A stretch of DNA of 64,000 nucleotides from assembly GCA_044349305.1 (NCBI GenBank), contig JBIKRF010000004.1:1-64000 (forward strand), in the 5' to 3' direction. A program made the position numbers and the translations under genes. The notes below the pieces were generated by a model that was given only the letters and a program-made list of their open reading frames with translations, made no database searches and was not told where the DNA came from. Position 1 is the first letter of the stretch. Each line of letters opens with the position of its first letter. Of the stretch, positions 31,758 through 41,565 are shown piece after piece. Origin of the DNA: CAIZGX01 sp044349305. GTDB taxonomy: Bacteria; Bacteroidota; Bacteroidia; Flavobacteriales_D; Sanyastnellaceae.

Positions 31758-32930
31758 TTAATATTGAAAGGTTCCGTGCTCGGAACAAATTTCTAATGTA
31801 TTCCCCTCACCTGCTTCCACACGACCAATGATTTGAGCTGCGCAACCAACCTGATCGGCGTAATTGATAATTTCCAAAGCGGTTTCTTCATCGGTATAAA
31901 ACTCCATGCGGTGTCCCATGTTGAAGACTTTGTACATTTCCTGCCATGGTGTTTTCGATTCTTCTTGAATCATTTTAAACAGTGGCGGAATAGCGAACAA
32001 GTTGTCTTTCACAATATGCAAATTGTTGGTGAAGTGAAGAACTTTCGTTTGTCCACCCCCACTACAATGCACCATTCCCTTGATTTTGCTTCGACGATTA
32101 GCAAGAATTCGTTTTACAATTGGAGCGTATGTTCTTGTTGGTGAAAGAACCAGTTTCCCTGCATTCAATTCTGCATCGTGAACGTAATCTGTTAAAGTAT
32201 AAGATCCTGAATAAACTAAATCTTTTGGAATAGCACTATCGAAAGACTCGGGATACTTAGCGATTAAATCGTTGTAGAATACATCATGTCGCGCAGAAGT
32301 AAGTCCATTACTTCCCATACCACCGTTGTATTCAGTCTCGTAAGATGTTTGTCCGTAAGACGCCAAACCAACAATGACTTGTCCTGGAGCAATGTTCGCA
32401 TTGTCAATTACCTCGTCTCTGCGCATGCGGCAAACAACGGTAGAGTCTACAATGATGGTTCGAACCAAATCGCCTACATCGGCTGTTTCTCCGCCTGTGG
32501 TGTGAATCTTTACTCCGTGCTTTTCAAGCTCGTTGCAAAGCTCCTCGGTTCCTGAAATAATTGCTGAAATCACTTCTCCAGGAACTAGATTCTTGTTTCT
32601 TCCAATGGTGCTGCTCAGTAGGATATTGTCGATGGCACCTACGCAAAGCAAGTCGTCTATATTCATGACAATTGCGTCTTGAGCGATGCCTTTCCATACA
32701 GAAAGATCTCCCGTTTCCTTCCAGTAGATGTATGCCAAAGAAGACTTTGTTCCAGCACCATCGGCATGCATGACAATACAATGCTCTTCGCTTCCTGTTA
32801 AGTAATCCGGAACAATTTTACAAAAGGCCTTTGGAAAAAGACCTTTGTCAATGTTTTTAATTGCAGCGTGAACGTCTTCTTTGGAAGCGCTTACTCCTCT
32901 GCTGTTGTATCTGTTTTCGGCTTGACTCAT
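31758..32930 (-). CDS. purM: Phosphoribosylformylglycinamidine cyclo-ligase (AIR synthetase)
   Basis: 390 aa, ATP-dependent closure of FGAM to aminoimidazole ribonucleotide in purine synthesis. Recognised by NRYNSRGVSASKEDV, HADGAGTKSSLAY (ATP/substrate loop), DAIVMNIDDLLCVGA and HTTGGETADVGD. This is the divergent Bacteroidota PurM version, longer than the E. coli enzyme. It heads the operon with prfA (10 bases downstream) and pyrF. Confidence 0.95.
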   Translation of the reverse strand: MSQAENRYNSRGVSASKEDVHAAIKNIDKGLFPKAFCKIVPDYLTGSEEHCIVMHADGAGTKSSLAYIYWKETGDLSVWKGIAQDAIVMNIDDLLCVGAIDNILLSSTIGRNKNLVPGEVISAIISGTEELCNELEKHGVKIHTTGGETADVGDLVRTIIVDSTVVCRMRRDEVIDNANIAPGQVIVGLASYGQTSYETEYNGGMGSNGLTSARHDVFYNDLIAKYPESFDSAIPKDLVYSGSYTLTDYVHDAELNAGKLVLSPTRTYAPIVKRILANRRSKIKGMVHCSGGGQTKVLHFTNNLHIVKDNLFAIPPLFKMIQEESKTPWQEMYKVFNMGHRMEFYTDEETALEIINYADQVGCAAQIIGRVEAGEGNTLEICSEHGTFQY

Positions 32931-32939
32931 ATATAAATA

Positions 32940-32970
32940 AAAAGGGCTGACAACGAGTGCCAGCCCTTCT
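32940..32970 (-). terminator. Hairpin upstream of purM
   Basis: AAGGGCTG (32942-32949) pairs with CAGCCCTT (32961-32968). On the minus strand the right-hand flank reads TTTTATTT, so it probably terminates the OmpA/PD40 gene. It lies 9 bases upstream of the purM start. Confidence 0.7.
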
Positions 32971-32982
32971 TTTAGTTTTGTT

Positions 32983-35061
32983 CTATTTACTAGGAACGTA
33001 GTCTGTTCTTAAAATTCTAAATGACGTGCGACGATTCAATTGATGTGCACGCTCACGAGATTCGTTATCTTTAATTGCATTAATGAAAGCCTCATCTAAC
33101 AATGTTCCAATCGGGAATTCAGCAAAAGTAACTGAAGAGAGACGATCGCCTTCTTTGATAGTACGCGGTTCGGTTTCTCCTTTTCCTTTTGCTACTAGGC
33201 GATCAGCAGCAATTCCCTTTGAAGTAAGGTAAATTACACAAGTCTCTGCGCGACCTTGAGAAAGTTTATCGTTACTCGCAACATCGCCGCGAGCATCTGT
33301 GTGAGACTCTAACTGAACAACAAACGTTGGATTTTCAGTTAAGATGTTCAACAAGTAGCTCAGAGAATCAGCACTGTTCACTTCGTCATTAATCAATAAT
33401 TCTGTTTTGTTGAATGGATACAATACAGTTGGCATTGGGTATTCCTTGCCAATTTCAACTGGAATTAAGAAGTAATCTTGTTGGTAGTTCGTGGACTCTT
33501 TTGCTCCTTTGGTAGAGAACTTATCTGCCGTACCAATGAAATTTTCTTTTTGAATGTCAACAGTATACTTTGTTTCAGGTCTGACCTTCGACTTGTCAAG
33601 GAAGAAACTTCCGTTAGCGTCTGTTACAACGTTGAAGGTCGCTCCATCTGAACCTACTATAGTTACTTTGCAACCAGAAAGCGTGCTTCCAGTTTTCTTG
33701 TTGTAAGCAGTACCTGTCATTGTGAATTCCAATGGGCGCTCGTATGCATGCCAAATATCGTCTTTTCCTTTTCCCCCTGGACGATTTGAAGAGAAATAAC
33801 AAGCGAAAACACCTTCTGTTAGAACGTTGTCTAACACCGGTTTTTTATCTAGGATAAACGCAAAATCGTCAGAAGCGGAATTGATTGGAGCAGGCAAAGC
33901 AGTTACATCTGAAAATACCATTTCTCCGGTTTTCTTTGCTTTAAAAATATCTAAACCACCTAAACCTGGATATCCGTTTGAAGAGAAATACATTGTTCCG
34001 TCTTCAGTCAAGTATGGGTAATATTCGTCACCAGCAGTATTCAATGAAGCTAGGTTCGTTAAATTGGACCATTTCTTCGCTTTTTTATCGAATGTCATAT
34101 ACCACAGATCTCTTCCACCTTTCCCACCGGGCATGTTGGAAGCGAAAAGTAAATATTGCTCATCCGGAGAAAGACATGCTTGACCTACACGAGAAGAATC
34201 ATCAGATTCTCTGTTAATGATGTTAATTATTTCTGCAGCACCAAAGTTATCTCCCTGCTTGTTTGCTGTGAAAATATCACATCCCATTCTTCCTTTTTTA
34301 TCGAAACCACAACGAGTGAAGTAGAACGTTTTATAATCTTTATCGAAAGACCCTGAAGCTTCGTGACCTTCAGTGTTTACATTATCGCTAGCCAATGAAG
34401 GCGCACCTTGGAACTTAAACTTCTTGTCTAACTTTGCAACAAAAACATCTTTAAAGTCATCGCCATTGATCGGACTAACCTCACTTCCCATAGCTTCTTT
34501 GCGCGATGAAGTGAAAACAAATTCGTCCCACTTTTTAGACGCATATGACAAACCAAAGTCTTCTTCGGTTGAATTCAGAAACTCAACATTTTCTACAACA
34601 TAACGCGATTTAACATTGGTCTTTTTAGCTGAGGCAGCATTGGTGCAAGTCTGAATTCTCATTTCAGCCATGGCTGCATTCCCTCCGCGCTCCTTGTACT
34701 TGTTGTACTGAACAATCGCATCTTCAATACGATCCATTTCTTGAAGAGCACTTCCATAGTTTAAATAAACATCAGGTGTTTTCTTATCGTACTTCGCATT
34801 AATTGCTTTGTCATAATAATCTAAACTCATACCATATCTCTTGGTATTTCTGTAACACTCGGCGATGTTGTAAAGGACACGTGCCTTTTCATCGATGTTC
34901 TTGATTTTGGTAACTTCTGCGATATACAAGTTAGCAGCTTGGTTATAGCCTTGACCAGCAAATTCTATATCTGCCTGTTGAATCTTTTTGTTTTGAGCAT
35001 TAACCAAAGAAGCCGTTGCCAAACAAACAATCAAAACCACGATAGATTTGAAAAATCTCAT
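32983..35061 (-). CDS. PorE-like OmpA family protein (TPR, PD40 propeller, CRD, OmpA-C)
   Basis: 692 aa with signal peptide (FKSIVVLIVCLATASLVNA). Domains in order: TPR helices about 25-150, a PD40/WD40-like beta-propeller about 160-440 (repeats such as GGKGGRDLWYMTF, LGGLDIFKAKK, GKDDIWHAY), a carboxypeptidase-regulatory-like beta domain about 445-530 and an OmpA C-terminal peptidoglycan-binding domain about 550-680 (LESHTDARGD, KGIAADRL). This is the same order as PorE of the type IX secretion system, which links PorL/M/K/N to the cell wall, though related OmpA proteins have other roles. T9SS cargo and a T9SS plug protein elsewhere in the window make that plausible. Confidence 0.82.
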   Translation of the reverse strand: MRFFKSIVVLIVCLATASLVNAQNKKIQQADIEFAGQGYNQAANLYIAEVTKIKNIDEKARVLYNIAECYRNTKRYGMSLDYYDKAINAKYDKKTPDVYLNYGSALQEMDRIEDAIVQYNKYKERGGNAAMAEMRIQTCTNAASAKKTNVKSRYVVENVEFLNSTEEDFGLSYASKKWDEFVFTSSRKEAMGSEVSPINGDDFKDVFVAKLDKKFKFQGAPSLASDNVNTEGHEASGSFDKDYKTFYFTRCGFDKKGRMGCDIFTANKQGDNFGAAEIINIINRESDDSSRVGQACLSPDEQYLLFASNMPGGKGGRDLWYMTFDKKAKKWSNLTNLASLNTAGDEYYPYLTEDGTMYFSSNGYPGLGGLDIFKAKKTGEMVFSDVTALPAPINSASDDFAFILDKKPVLDNVLTEGVFACYFSSNRPGGKGKDDIWHAYERPLEFTMTGTAYNKKTGSTLSGCKVTIVGSDGATFNVVTDANGSFFLDKSKVRPETKYTVDIQKENFIGTADKFSTKGAKESTNYQQDYFLIPVEIGKEYPMPTVLYPFNKTELLINDEVNSADSLSYLLNILTENPTFVVQLESHTDARGDVASNDKLSQGRAETCVIYLTSKGIAADRLVAKGKGETEPRTIKEGDRLSSVTFAEFPIGTLLDEAFINAIKDNESRERAHQLNRRTSFRILRTDYVPSK

Positions 35062-35156
35062 ATGCGATGTTTTAGTCCAGTTTTAAGTTAGTATTTGCGA
35101 AAATAATCAAAATTGTGACTTTTCCTCATAAAATCGCAATTATCTGTGTCCTCGAA

Positions 35157-37340
35157 TTAGCAGGTGAACAAAAGCTCGCGCATTTTAGGAATTGGCCAAG
35201 AATTGTCATCTACTATTTGTTCCAAAGCATCTGCCGCATCGCGTGCAGCATCCATCAAAGGCTTGATTTTATGGCAATAGATATCAGCCATTTTCTCAGA
35301 ATTACCATGATTTACCTTGCTCTGTTCTACAACAATGCCTTCGGCACACGCTTTTAATCCGTTCACGTGCTGAGAAATCTCAGTAATCAACCCTAATTGT
35401 GTTCTGGTCAATTCCTTGTATTCCTTTGCCCCAAGAACGGCTTTCAATCCTTGAACATTGTTGATTAGCTCGCTCTGGTATCTTAACGCAGCCGGAATAA
35501 TCTGATTCACGGCCATATCTACCACAATTTCAGCTTCAATCTCGCGACGACGTGCGTAATTTTCTACCTCGATCTCGTAGCGCGAATTAATTTCTTCATT
35601 GGTCAAAACATTCAACTTCTCGAACATGGCAATTACCTTCTTGTCTTTCCAAACCTTTAACGCAGAAGGAGTATCCTTAAGATTAGACAAACCTCGTTTA
35701 GCAGCTTCCTTCACCCACTCGTCTCCATATCCATTTCCTTCAAAACGAATAGCCTTACTTTGTTTGATTAATCGCTGAAGTTCTTTGAGAATAGCTTCAT
35801 CTTTATCGTCACCCTTTGCAATACGAGCATCAACATCTTTCTTGAATTGAATTAAACGATTTGCAACAATGGTATTCAAAGTGATCATTGCATTTGCGCA
35901 GTTCGCACTAGACCCAACCGCACGGAATTCAAATTTATTTCCAGTAAATGCGAAAGGAGAAGTCCTGTTTCTGTCTGTATTGTCGAGAAGCACTTGAGGT
36001 AACTTCCCGATATTCAACTTCAATTCTGTTTTGTCTTCCGGAGTCATCTTACCTGCTTTGATATTCTTTTCAAGATTATCAAGCATCGCATTCAACTGCT
36101 CTCCTAAGAAGCAGCTCATAATTGCTGGCGGAGCTTCGTTAGCACCCAAGCGATGGTCGTTACCAACGGTTGCAATAGAAGCACGAAGAACATCAGCGTT
36201 TTCGTGAATCGCTGCAACCGTATTCACCATGAAGGTTAGGAACTGAAGGTTCGACTTTGGATTCTTTCCTGGACGAAGAAGGTTCACGCCTGTATTTGTT
36301 GAAAGTGCCCAATTGTTGTGCTTTCCACTTCCGTTAACGCCTTCGTATGGCTTCTCGTGAAGAAGTACATTGAAGTTGTGCTTTTGAGCAATCTTCTTCA
36401 ATAAATCCATTAAAAGCTGATTGTGGTCGTTTGCCAAGTTGGCCTCTTCGAACATCGGAGCAACCTCGTATTGATTCGGAGCAACTTCATTGTGACGAGT
36501 GGTTACAGGAATGCCTAACAAATGAGCTTCGTATTCAAAGTCTTTCATATAAGCCAAAACTCGTTCTGGAATACTTCCGAAATAGTGATCTTCCAATTGT
36601 TGACCTTTAGCTGGCTTGTGTCCGAACAACGCACGTCCAGTCATAGCAATATCCGGACGAGCTTTGTGAAGGGCCGAGTCTACCAAAAAGAATTCTTGCT
36701 CCCACCCTAATGTTGTATTCACCTTGTTTACGTCCTTATCGAAATACTGACAAACAGCTGTAGCAGCAACATCTACTGCATTTAGAGCCTTTATCAATGG
36801 CATCTTGTAATCGAGTGCATGACCAGTATATGAAATGAAAATAGTGGGTATACACAAGGTGTTTCCTACTATAAACGCTGGAGAAGATGGGTCCCATAAG
36901 GTATATCCGCGTGCTTCAAACGTGTTTCTAATTCCGCCATTGGGGAAAGAGGAAGCATCTGGTTCCTGCTGCACCAACATGGTTCCTTCAAACTTTTCAA
37001 TTGCTCTTCCATCGCCTAATGGCTTGAAGAAGCTGTCATGCTTTTCTGCTGTAGCGCCGGTCAATGGTTGAAACCAATGCGTAAAGTGAGTTGCTCCCTT
37101 ACTGATTGCCCATTCCTTCATTCCAGCTGCAATATGATCAGCTACATTTCTATCTATACGCGTACCTTGATTGATACAAGACATTAGGTTTTCATACAAA
37201 TCTTCAGGAAGATACTCGCGCATTTTGTGCGGATTAAAAACGTTATCACCAAAATAGGCGCTAATTCTTTGTCCGTTCGAAGACACCGGCATTGCTACTC
37301 GGCTGTTAATTTCTTGCTGCGCATTTTTTCTTAAACTCAT
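35157..37340 (-). CDS. glnN: Glutamine synthetase type III
   Basis: 727 aa, the large dodecameric GSIII form found in Bacteroidota and cyanobacteria, converting glutamate, ammonia and ATP to glutamine. Family blocks: GWEQEFFLVD, the ammonia/glutamate loop NGSGKHNNWALSTN and RTSPFAFTGNKFEFRAVGSS. Own promoter: TATATTTG on the minus strand (37401-37408) with TTG 17 bases further upstream. The leader contains a hairpin-capable ACCCCC...GGGGTT (about 37353-37374). Confidence 0.97.
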   Translation of the reverse strand: MSLRKNAQQEINSRVAMPVSSNGQRISAYFGDNVFNPHKMREYLPEDLYENLMSCINQGTRIDRNVADHIAAGMKEWAISKGATHFTHWFQPLTGATAEKHDSFFKPLGDGRAIEKFEGTMLVQQEPDASSFPNGGIRNTFEARGYTLWDPSSPAFIVGNTLCIPTIFISYTGHALDYKMPLIKALNAVDVAATAVCQYFDKDVNKVNTTLGWEQEFFLVDSALHKARPDIAMTGRALFGHKPAKGQQLEDHYFGSIPERVLAYMKDFEYEAHLLGIPVTTRHNEVAPNQYEVAPMFEEANLANDHNQLLMDLLKKIAQKHNFNVLLHEKPYEGVNGSGKHNNWALSTNTGVNLLRPGKNPKSNLQFLTFMVNTVAAIHENADVLRASIATVGNDHRLGANEAPPAIMSCFLGEQLNAMLDNLEKNIKAGKMTPEDKTELKLNIGKLPQVLLDNTDRNRTSPFAFTGNKFEFRAVGSSANCANAMITLNTIVANRLIQFKKDVDARIAKGDDKDEAILKELQRLIKQSKAIRFEGNGYGDEWVKEAAKRGLSNLKDTPSALKVWKDKKVIAMFEKLNVLTNEEINSRYEIEVENYARRREIEAEIVVDMAVNQIIPAALRYQSELINNVQGLKAVLGAKEYKELTRTQLGLITEISQHVNGLKACAEGIVVEQSKVNHGNSEKMADIYCHKIKPLMDAARDAADALEQIVDDNSWPIPKMRELLFTC

Positions 37341-37400
37341 ATTTCCAGATGTTAACCCCTGTTTTTAAGGGGGTGTTTTAAAATTTTTATCGATTTTCCG

Positions 37401-37428
37401 CAAATATACCCCCTCTTTTCACTTCCAA
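37401..37428 (-). promoter_or_regulatory. glnN promoter
   Basis: Minus strand: TTG (37426-37428), 17 bases, then TATATTTG (37401-37408), close to TTG-N19-TAnnTTTG. The GSIII leader is about 55 nt. Confidence 0.6.
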
Positions 37429-37514
37429 CATGAAAATTTTAAATGAAATTTCAAAGAACGCTCGAATGAATTGTGAATAACTCCATTCTGCTCATCCTTC
37501 ACTAAATTTGAAAA

Positions 37515-39362
37515 ATGAAAAAGATATTTTCCATTTTCCTTTATTCAATCGGGATTCTTGCTCCAATTGAAACTTTTGCTCAAGGTCTGCAGGTGAATCC
37601 GCCAGCAGCATCTTCGAAAAAAACGGTGGTTGTTCCTCACGCTATTTACCCTTCAGCTTTCCTTTTCAGCGAACCGCAAATTCACTCAATCGACCTCAAT
37701 GAATCCGGAGAAAAAGTAGCAATGCTCGAACAGTCGGGTGAAACAATGACTTTGAAAGTTCTTGAAGTCAAAACGGGAAAAAGTTCAGAGATTAAAGCAA
37801 ATGGAATTGCAAAAACCAAAAATGTTTACTTTCTGAACGATCAATTGCTAGCCCTCGAAATGGTGGGTGAGCAAACATCATTCGACATTTTGGATATTGT
37901 AACGAATAAAGTTGTGACAAACATCAAGTCGAACCAATACATCGGATCAACGGCAACCGTTGCCTATTTTAGTAATCAAAATAGAGTCAATTCTTCAATA
38001 GAAAAATTCGACCTAGCCACCAAGAAAACGACGAACGCTGGCGCTGTTTCCGGAGAAGTATTTGGCTGGTATTTTTCTAAAGCAAAAGGACTTGTTGGAG
38101 TGGCTGTTCACAGTAACATGATTTCAAAAATTTATACCATAGAAAATGAAAAATTAGGAAAAAGCCTTTTTGAATTCTCTTCCAGTTTTTATTTTGAAAC
38201 CAAAGGGTGCAATGCCACTGGTGAGGTTTTTTATGGAATTACAAATTTTCAAAGCTTAACAACCTATGCCTGTTCAATTACCAAATCAGGCATTAAGCCA
38301 ATGAATGATAAAGCCTCAGAGAGCTGTACAGATATTTTCATTCAAGGAAATGACATTGCCCTTAGCACAAACAATATCAATGCAGCTGAATACCAAGAAT
38401 CGAAAAACCCAACGATTCAAAAAGTATTGAACTTTGCACGTGAGAGTTTCAAGGGATCTTCAATTCAAATTTTTGAAATTTCTGAAAAAAGTAATAACAT
38501 TTTGTTTTGCGTTCAGAGTGAAACCCTAAAACCACGTTTCTTCGTTTGGACAAACAACTCTGCGAAACCCATTTCTTCAGACAAATATGAGGGAAAGAAT
38601 TTGACCTTTATCTCAAGTGAAGTTGCTCAAATCCAAACTGGAGAAACAACACCTCAATCTGGCAGAATGTTTCTTCCAACCAAAGACGATAAGTCTAGTT
38701 ACCCCCTAGTGGTTTACATTCCAAACAACATATTCCTTCCATACCCGAATCAGTTCAATGCTGCAGTTCAACACCTTTGTCAAAATGGTTACGCCGTATT
38801 TGTCTGGAATACACGTTTCTCTTTCCGTCCGAAAATCGGATTAGCCTATTCCGATTTAGTCGCATCCTTTCCAGAAGACATTAATCTAGTTCTTAAATTT
38901 TTGAAATCAGAATATTCAATCCTTCCTGAAAACACATTTATTGTTGGAGAGGGATTAGGTGGATACCTAGCATTAAACGCCAGCGCAAATGACACTGGAT
39001 CGTTCATTGGTGTTGTCGTAAATCGAATGAACTTTCCAGGAAAGGAATACGGTCAAGATTTACTTGCGGCGCGTATGTTTGGAGAAGATGCCCAAGCGAA
39101 ATGGGCCACTTTAGATCGCACTTCGTTATCTCCTAAGACATTCTATTTATCTTATTCTTCTGACAAATCAAAAACAGAAGTCGCATTCGAAAACTCAATA
39201 AAAGCAGACAATATCAAATGGACAGGGCGTTCTGCGGATAATCGCAATAAATCTATTTCTGCCAAAGATCTTGATGAAATAATAACTTGGCTTCAGCATT
39301 TGTCGCAAATTGAAACACGCATTTTCGAAGTCAAACCTAACGTTGAAGTGAAGAAGAAATGA
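37515..39362 (+). CDS. S9-like alpha/beta-hydrolase protein lacking the catalytic serine
   Basis: 615 aa, signal peptide KIFSIFLYSIGILAPIETFAQ. It has the layout of secreted S9 (prolyl oligopeptidase) enzymes: propeller-like N-terminal half (about 50-370) and a C-terminal alpha/beta-hydrolase domain (YPLVVYIPNN, AVFVWNTRFSF, NTFIVGEGLGGYLAL). The nucleophile motif, normally GxSxGG, is GEGLGG: position 480 is Gly instead of Ser. No obvious catalytic His follows. It is therefore probably catalytically dead, or not a peptidase. TAAATTTG (37503-37510) is 4 bases before the ATG. Its stop overlaps the tgt start (ATGA). Confidence 0.7.
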   Translation: MKKIFSIFLYSIGILAPIETFAQGLQVNPPAASSKKTVVVPHAIYPSAFLFSEPQIHSIDLNESGEKVAMLEQSGETMTLKVLEVKTGKSSEIKANGIAKTKNVYFLNDQLLALEMVGEQTSFDILDIVTNKVVTNIKSNQYIGSTATVAYFSNQNRVNSSIEKFDLATKKTTNAGAVSGEVFGWYFSKAKGLVGVAVHSNMISKIYTIENEKLGKSLFEFSSSFYFETKGCNATGEVFYGITNFQSLTTYACSITKSGIKPMNDKASESCTDIFIQGNDIALSTNNINAAEYQESKNPTIQKVLNFARESFKGSSIQIFEISEKSNNILFCVQSETLKPRFFVWTNNSAKPISSDKYEGKNLTFISSEVAQIQTGETTPQSGRMFLPTKDDKSSYPLVVYIPNNIFLPYPNQFNAAVQHLCQNGYAVFVWNTRFSFRPKIGLAYSDLVASFPEDINLVLKFLKSEYSILPENTFIVGEGLGGYLALNASANDTGSFIGVVVNRMNFPGKEYGQDLLAARMFGEDAQAKWATLDRTSLSPKTFYLSYSSDKSKTEVAFENSIKADNIKWTGRSADNRNKSISAKDLDEIITWLQHLSQIETRIFEVKPNVEVKKK

Positions 39363-40489
39363 AGTATTCAATAGAGGCGAAAGATGTATTATCCAAAGCA
39401 AGAGCAGGTGTTTTAGAAACGCCACATGGAAAAATACAAACCCCGATTTTTATGCCTGTTGGAACAATTGGTTCCGTGAAGGCCGTATCGCAACAAGATC
39501 TGAAGGAAGATGTAAAAGCCCAAATTATTTTGGGAAATACCTATCACTTATACTTGCGACCTGGAACCGAAATTTTAGAACAAGCCGGTGGACTTCATAA
39601 GTTCATGAATTGGGATCGTCCTATATTAACAGATAGTGGCGGGTACCAAGTATATAGCCTTTCGAAAAACAGAAAGATTAATCCCGAAGGAGTTGTTTTC
39701 AAATCACACATTGACGGATCGAAACATACGTTCACACCTGAAAATGTGATGGACATACAACGCAGTATTGGTGCTGATATCATAATGGCATTTGACGAGT
39801 GTCCGCCCTACCCATGCGACAAAACCTATGCACGCGAATCGTTGCACATTACAAACCAATGGCTAGATCGCTGCTTCAAAAGACTAGACGAAACCTCGCC
39901 CTTATATGGACATGAGCAAGCATTATTTCCAATAGTTCAGGGAAGTGTTTTCCCCGATCTTCGAAAAGAAAGCGCTGAATACATTGCGAATAAAGGTGCA
40001 TTTGGCAATGCAATTGGTGGTTTAAGTGTTGGAGAACCTCACGAGCTGATGTATGAAATGACAGACCTCGTTTGCTCTATTCTACCCGCCGACAAGCCTC
40101 GTTACCTAATGGGTGTTGGAACACCGGCAAATATTTTAGAATGCATTGCTCTTGGAGTAGATATGTTTGATTGTGTCATGCCTACGCGTAATGCGCGCAA
40201 TGGTATGTTGTTCACTTGGAACGGAACATTAAACATGAAAAACAAAAAATGGGAAAGTGACTTTTCTCCGCTCGATGAATCGGGCGACAGCTATGTCGAT
40301 TCCTATTTCACGAAGGCCTACGTGCGACACTTATTCGCCGCGAATGAAATACTTGCTTTACAAATTGCGTCGGTACACAATCTAAATTTCTACTTGCGTT
40401 TGGTAGAAAAGGCCCGAGAGAAAATAATTGAGGGTACATTCGCAGCGTGGAAAGATGAAACTGTAAAAAGACTATCTGTTCGTTTGTGA
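39359..40489 (+). CDS. tgt: tRNA-guanine (queuine) transglycosylase
   Basis: 376 aa. Exchanges guanine-34 for preQ1 in tRNAs with GUN anticodons. Visible: TPIFMPVGTIGSVK, LTDSGGYQVYSL with the active-site region, GLSVGEP, RYLMGVGTP and DMFDCVMPTRNARNG. Overlaps the upstream gene by 4 bases and its stop region overlaps the following permease start (TGTGATT), the conserved tgt-lptG pairing of Bacteroidota. Confidence 0.97.
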   Translation: MKYSIEAKDVLSKARAGVLETPHGKIQTPIFMPVGTIGSVKAVSQQDLKEDVKAQIILGNTYHLYLRPGTEILEQAGGLHKFMNWDRPILTDSGGYQVYSLSKNRKINPEGVVFKSHIDGSKHTFTPENVMDIQRSIGADIIMAFDECPPYPCDKTYARESLHITNQWLDRCFKRLDETSPLYGHEQALFPIVQGSVFPDLRKESAEYIANKGAFGNAIGGLSVGEPHELMYEMTDLVCSILPADKPRYLMGVGTPANILECIALGVDMFDCVMPTRNARNGMLFTWNGTLNMKNKKWESDFSPLDESGDSYVDSYFTKAYVRHLFAANEILALQIASVHNLNFYLRLVEKAREKIIEGTFAAWKDETVKRLSVRL

Positions 40490-41565
40490 TTAAAAAACTT
40501 GACTTCTATATCATAAAAAAATTCATCGGAACCTTTCTGTTTATGATTGGTGCCTTTGTAATTATTGCCGTCGTTTTTGACATAAGCGAAAACATCGATG
40601 ACTTGCTTCAATCTGAAGCCTCATTGTGGGAAATTATTGTCGACTATTATTTCAACTTCTGCCTGTACTACGGAAATCTATTGAGTTCCTTCATCATATT
40701 TCTAACGGTTATATGGTTCACAAGTAAACTTGCACAGCGGTCTGAAATCATTGCAATGCTCTCTTCAGGCATTAGTTACAACCGTATTCTTCGCCCCTAT
40801 TTCATTGTTTCACTTTCAATGATAATCATTTCGCTCGCTTTTGGTCACTATGTTGTGCCTCTAGCCAATAAGCGGAAATTCGAATTTGAAGTAAAATACC
40901 TGAAAGAGCAACTCACTATTCAGGACAAGAATATACATCGCGAAATTGAACCTGGGCTAATAGCCTATTTCCAACGATACAATCCGGAAAATCTAGGTGG
41001 AAGCAATTTCTCATTGGAACATTGGAATGAAGGTAAACTGACATTCAAGCTTCTCTCTTCTTCTGCGAATTTCAAACCCGAAACTCAATCCTGGAGTATT
41101 TCTAACGCGCAAGTTCGCATCTTCAAAGACAGCACGGAGCAAGTTTGCTTCAAACAGAAATTAGATACTGTGTTGGAAGTGCGTCCTGAAGATTTCGGTC
41201 TGCGTTCTGAAATTGTTGCTACCATGAATTGGTCTGAATTGAACTCCTTTATTGATGATCAGAAATTAAGCGGTTCAGGAAACGTGGCGAAATTCGAATT
41301 GGAAAGAGAAAATCGAACAGCAACGCCCTTCTCTATTTTAGTACTTACCGTTATTGGCGTTTCCATAGCGTCAAGAAAATCGCGCGGAGGCATTGGTTTT
41401 CACCTAGCATTGGCAATCATCATAGGATTCATCTTTATTTTCGTTTCTCGCATTACTGCAGTAAGTGCAATGAATTTAGGTGTCCCAAGTGAAATAGCCG
41501 TTTGGATACCAAATTTACTTTTCGGAATACTCGCATTTATACTTTACAAAAAAGCTCAGAAATAA
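40486..41565 (+). CDS. LptF/LptG family permease (YjgP/YjgQ)
   Basis: 359 aa, GTG start at 40486 overlapping the tgt stop by 4 bases. Six membrane helices: one near 12-30, one about 50-80, one about 100-118, then a periplasmic beta-jellyroll region (about 125-265) and helices at about 275-355 ending in LLFGILAFILYKK. This is the LptF/LptG fold, the inner-membrane part of the LPS export ABC transporter; in Bacteroidota the tgt-linked copy is usually called LptG. Which of the two it is cannot be told from sequence alone. Confidence 0.88.
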   Translation: MIKKLDFYIIKKFIGTFLFMIGAFVIIAVVFDISENIDDLLQSEASLWEIIVDYYFNFCLYYGNLLSSFIIFLTVIWFTSKLAQRSEIIAMLSSGISYNRILRPYFIVSLSMIIISLAFGHYVVPLANKRKFEFEVKYLKEQLTIQDKNIHREIEPGLIAYFQRYNPENLGGSNFSLEHWNEGKLTFKLLSSSANFKPETQSWSISNAQVRIFKDSTEQVCFKQKLDTVLEVRPEDFGLRSEIVATMNWSELNSFIDDQKLSGSGNVAKFELERENRTATPFSILVLTVIGVSIASRKSRGGIGFHLALAIIIGFIFIFVSRITAVSAMNLGVPSEIAVWIPNLLFGILAFILYKKAQK

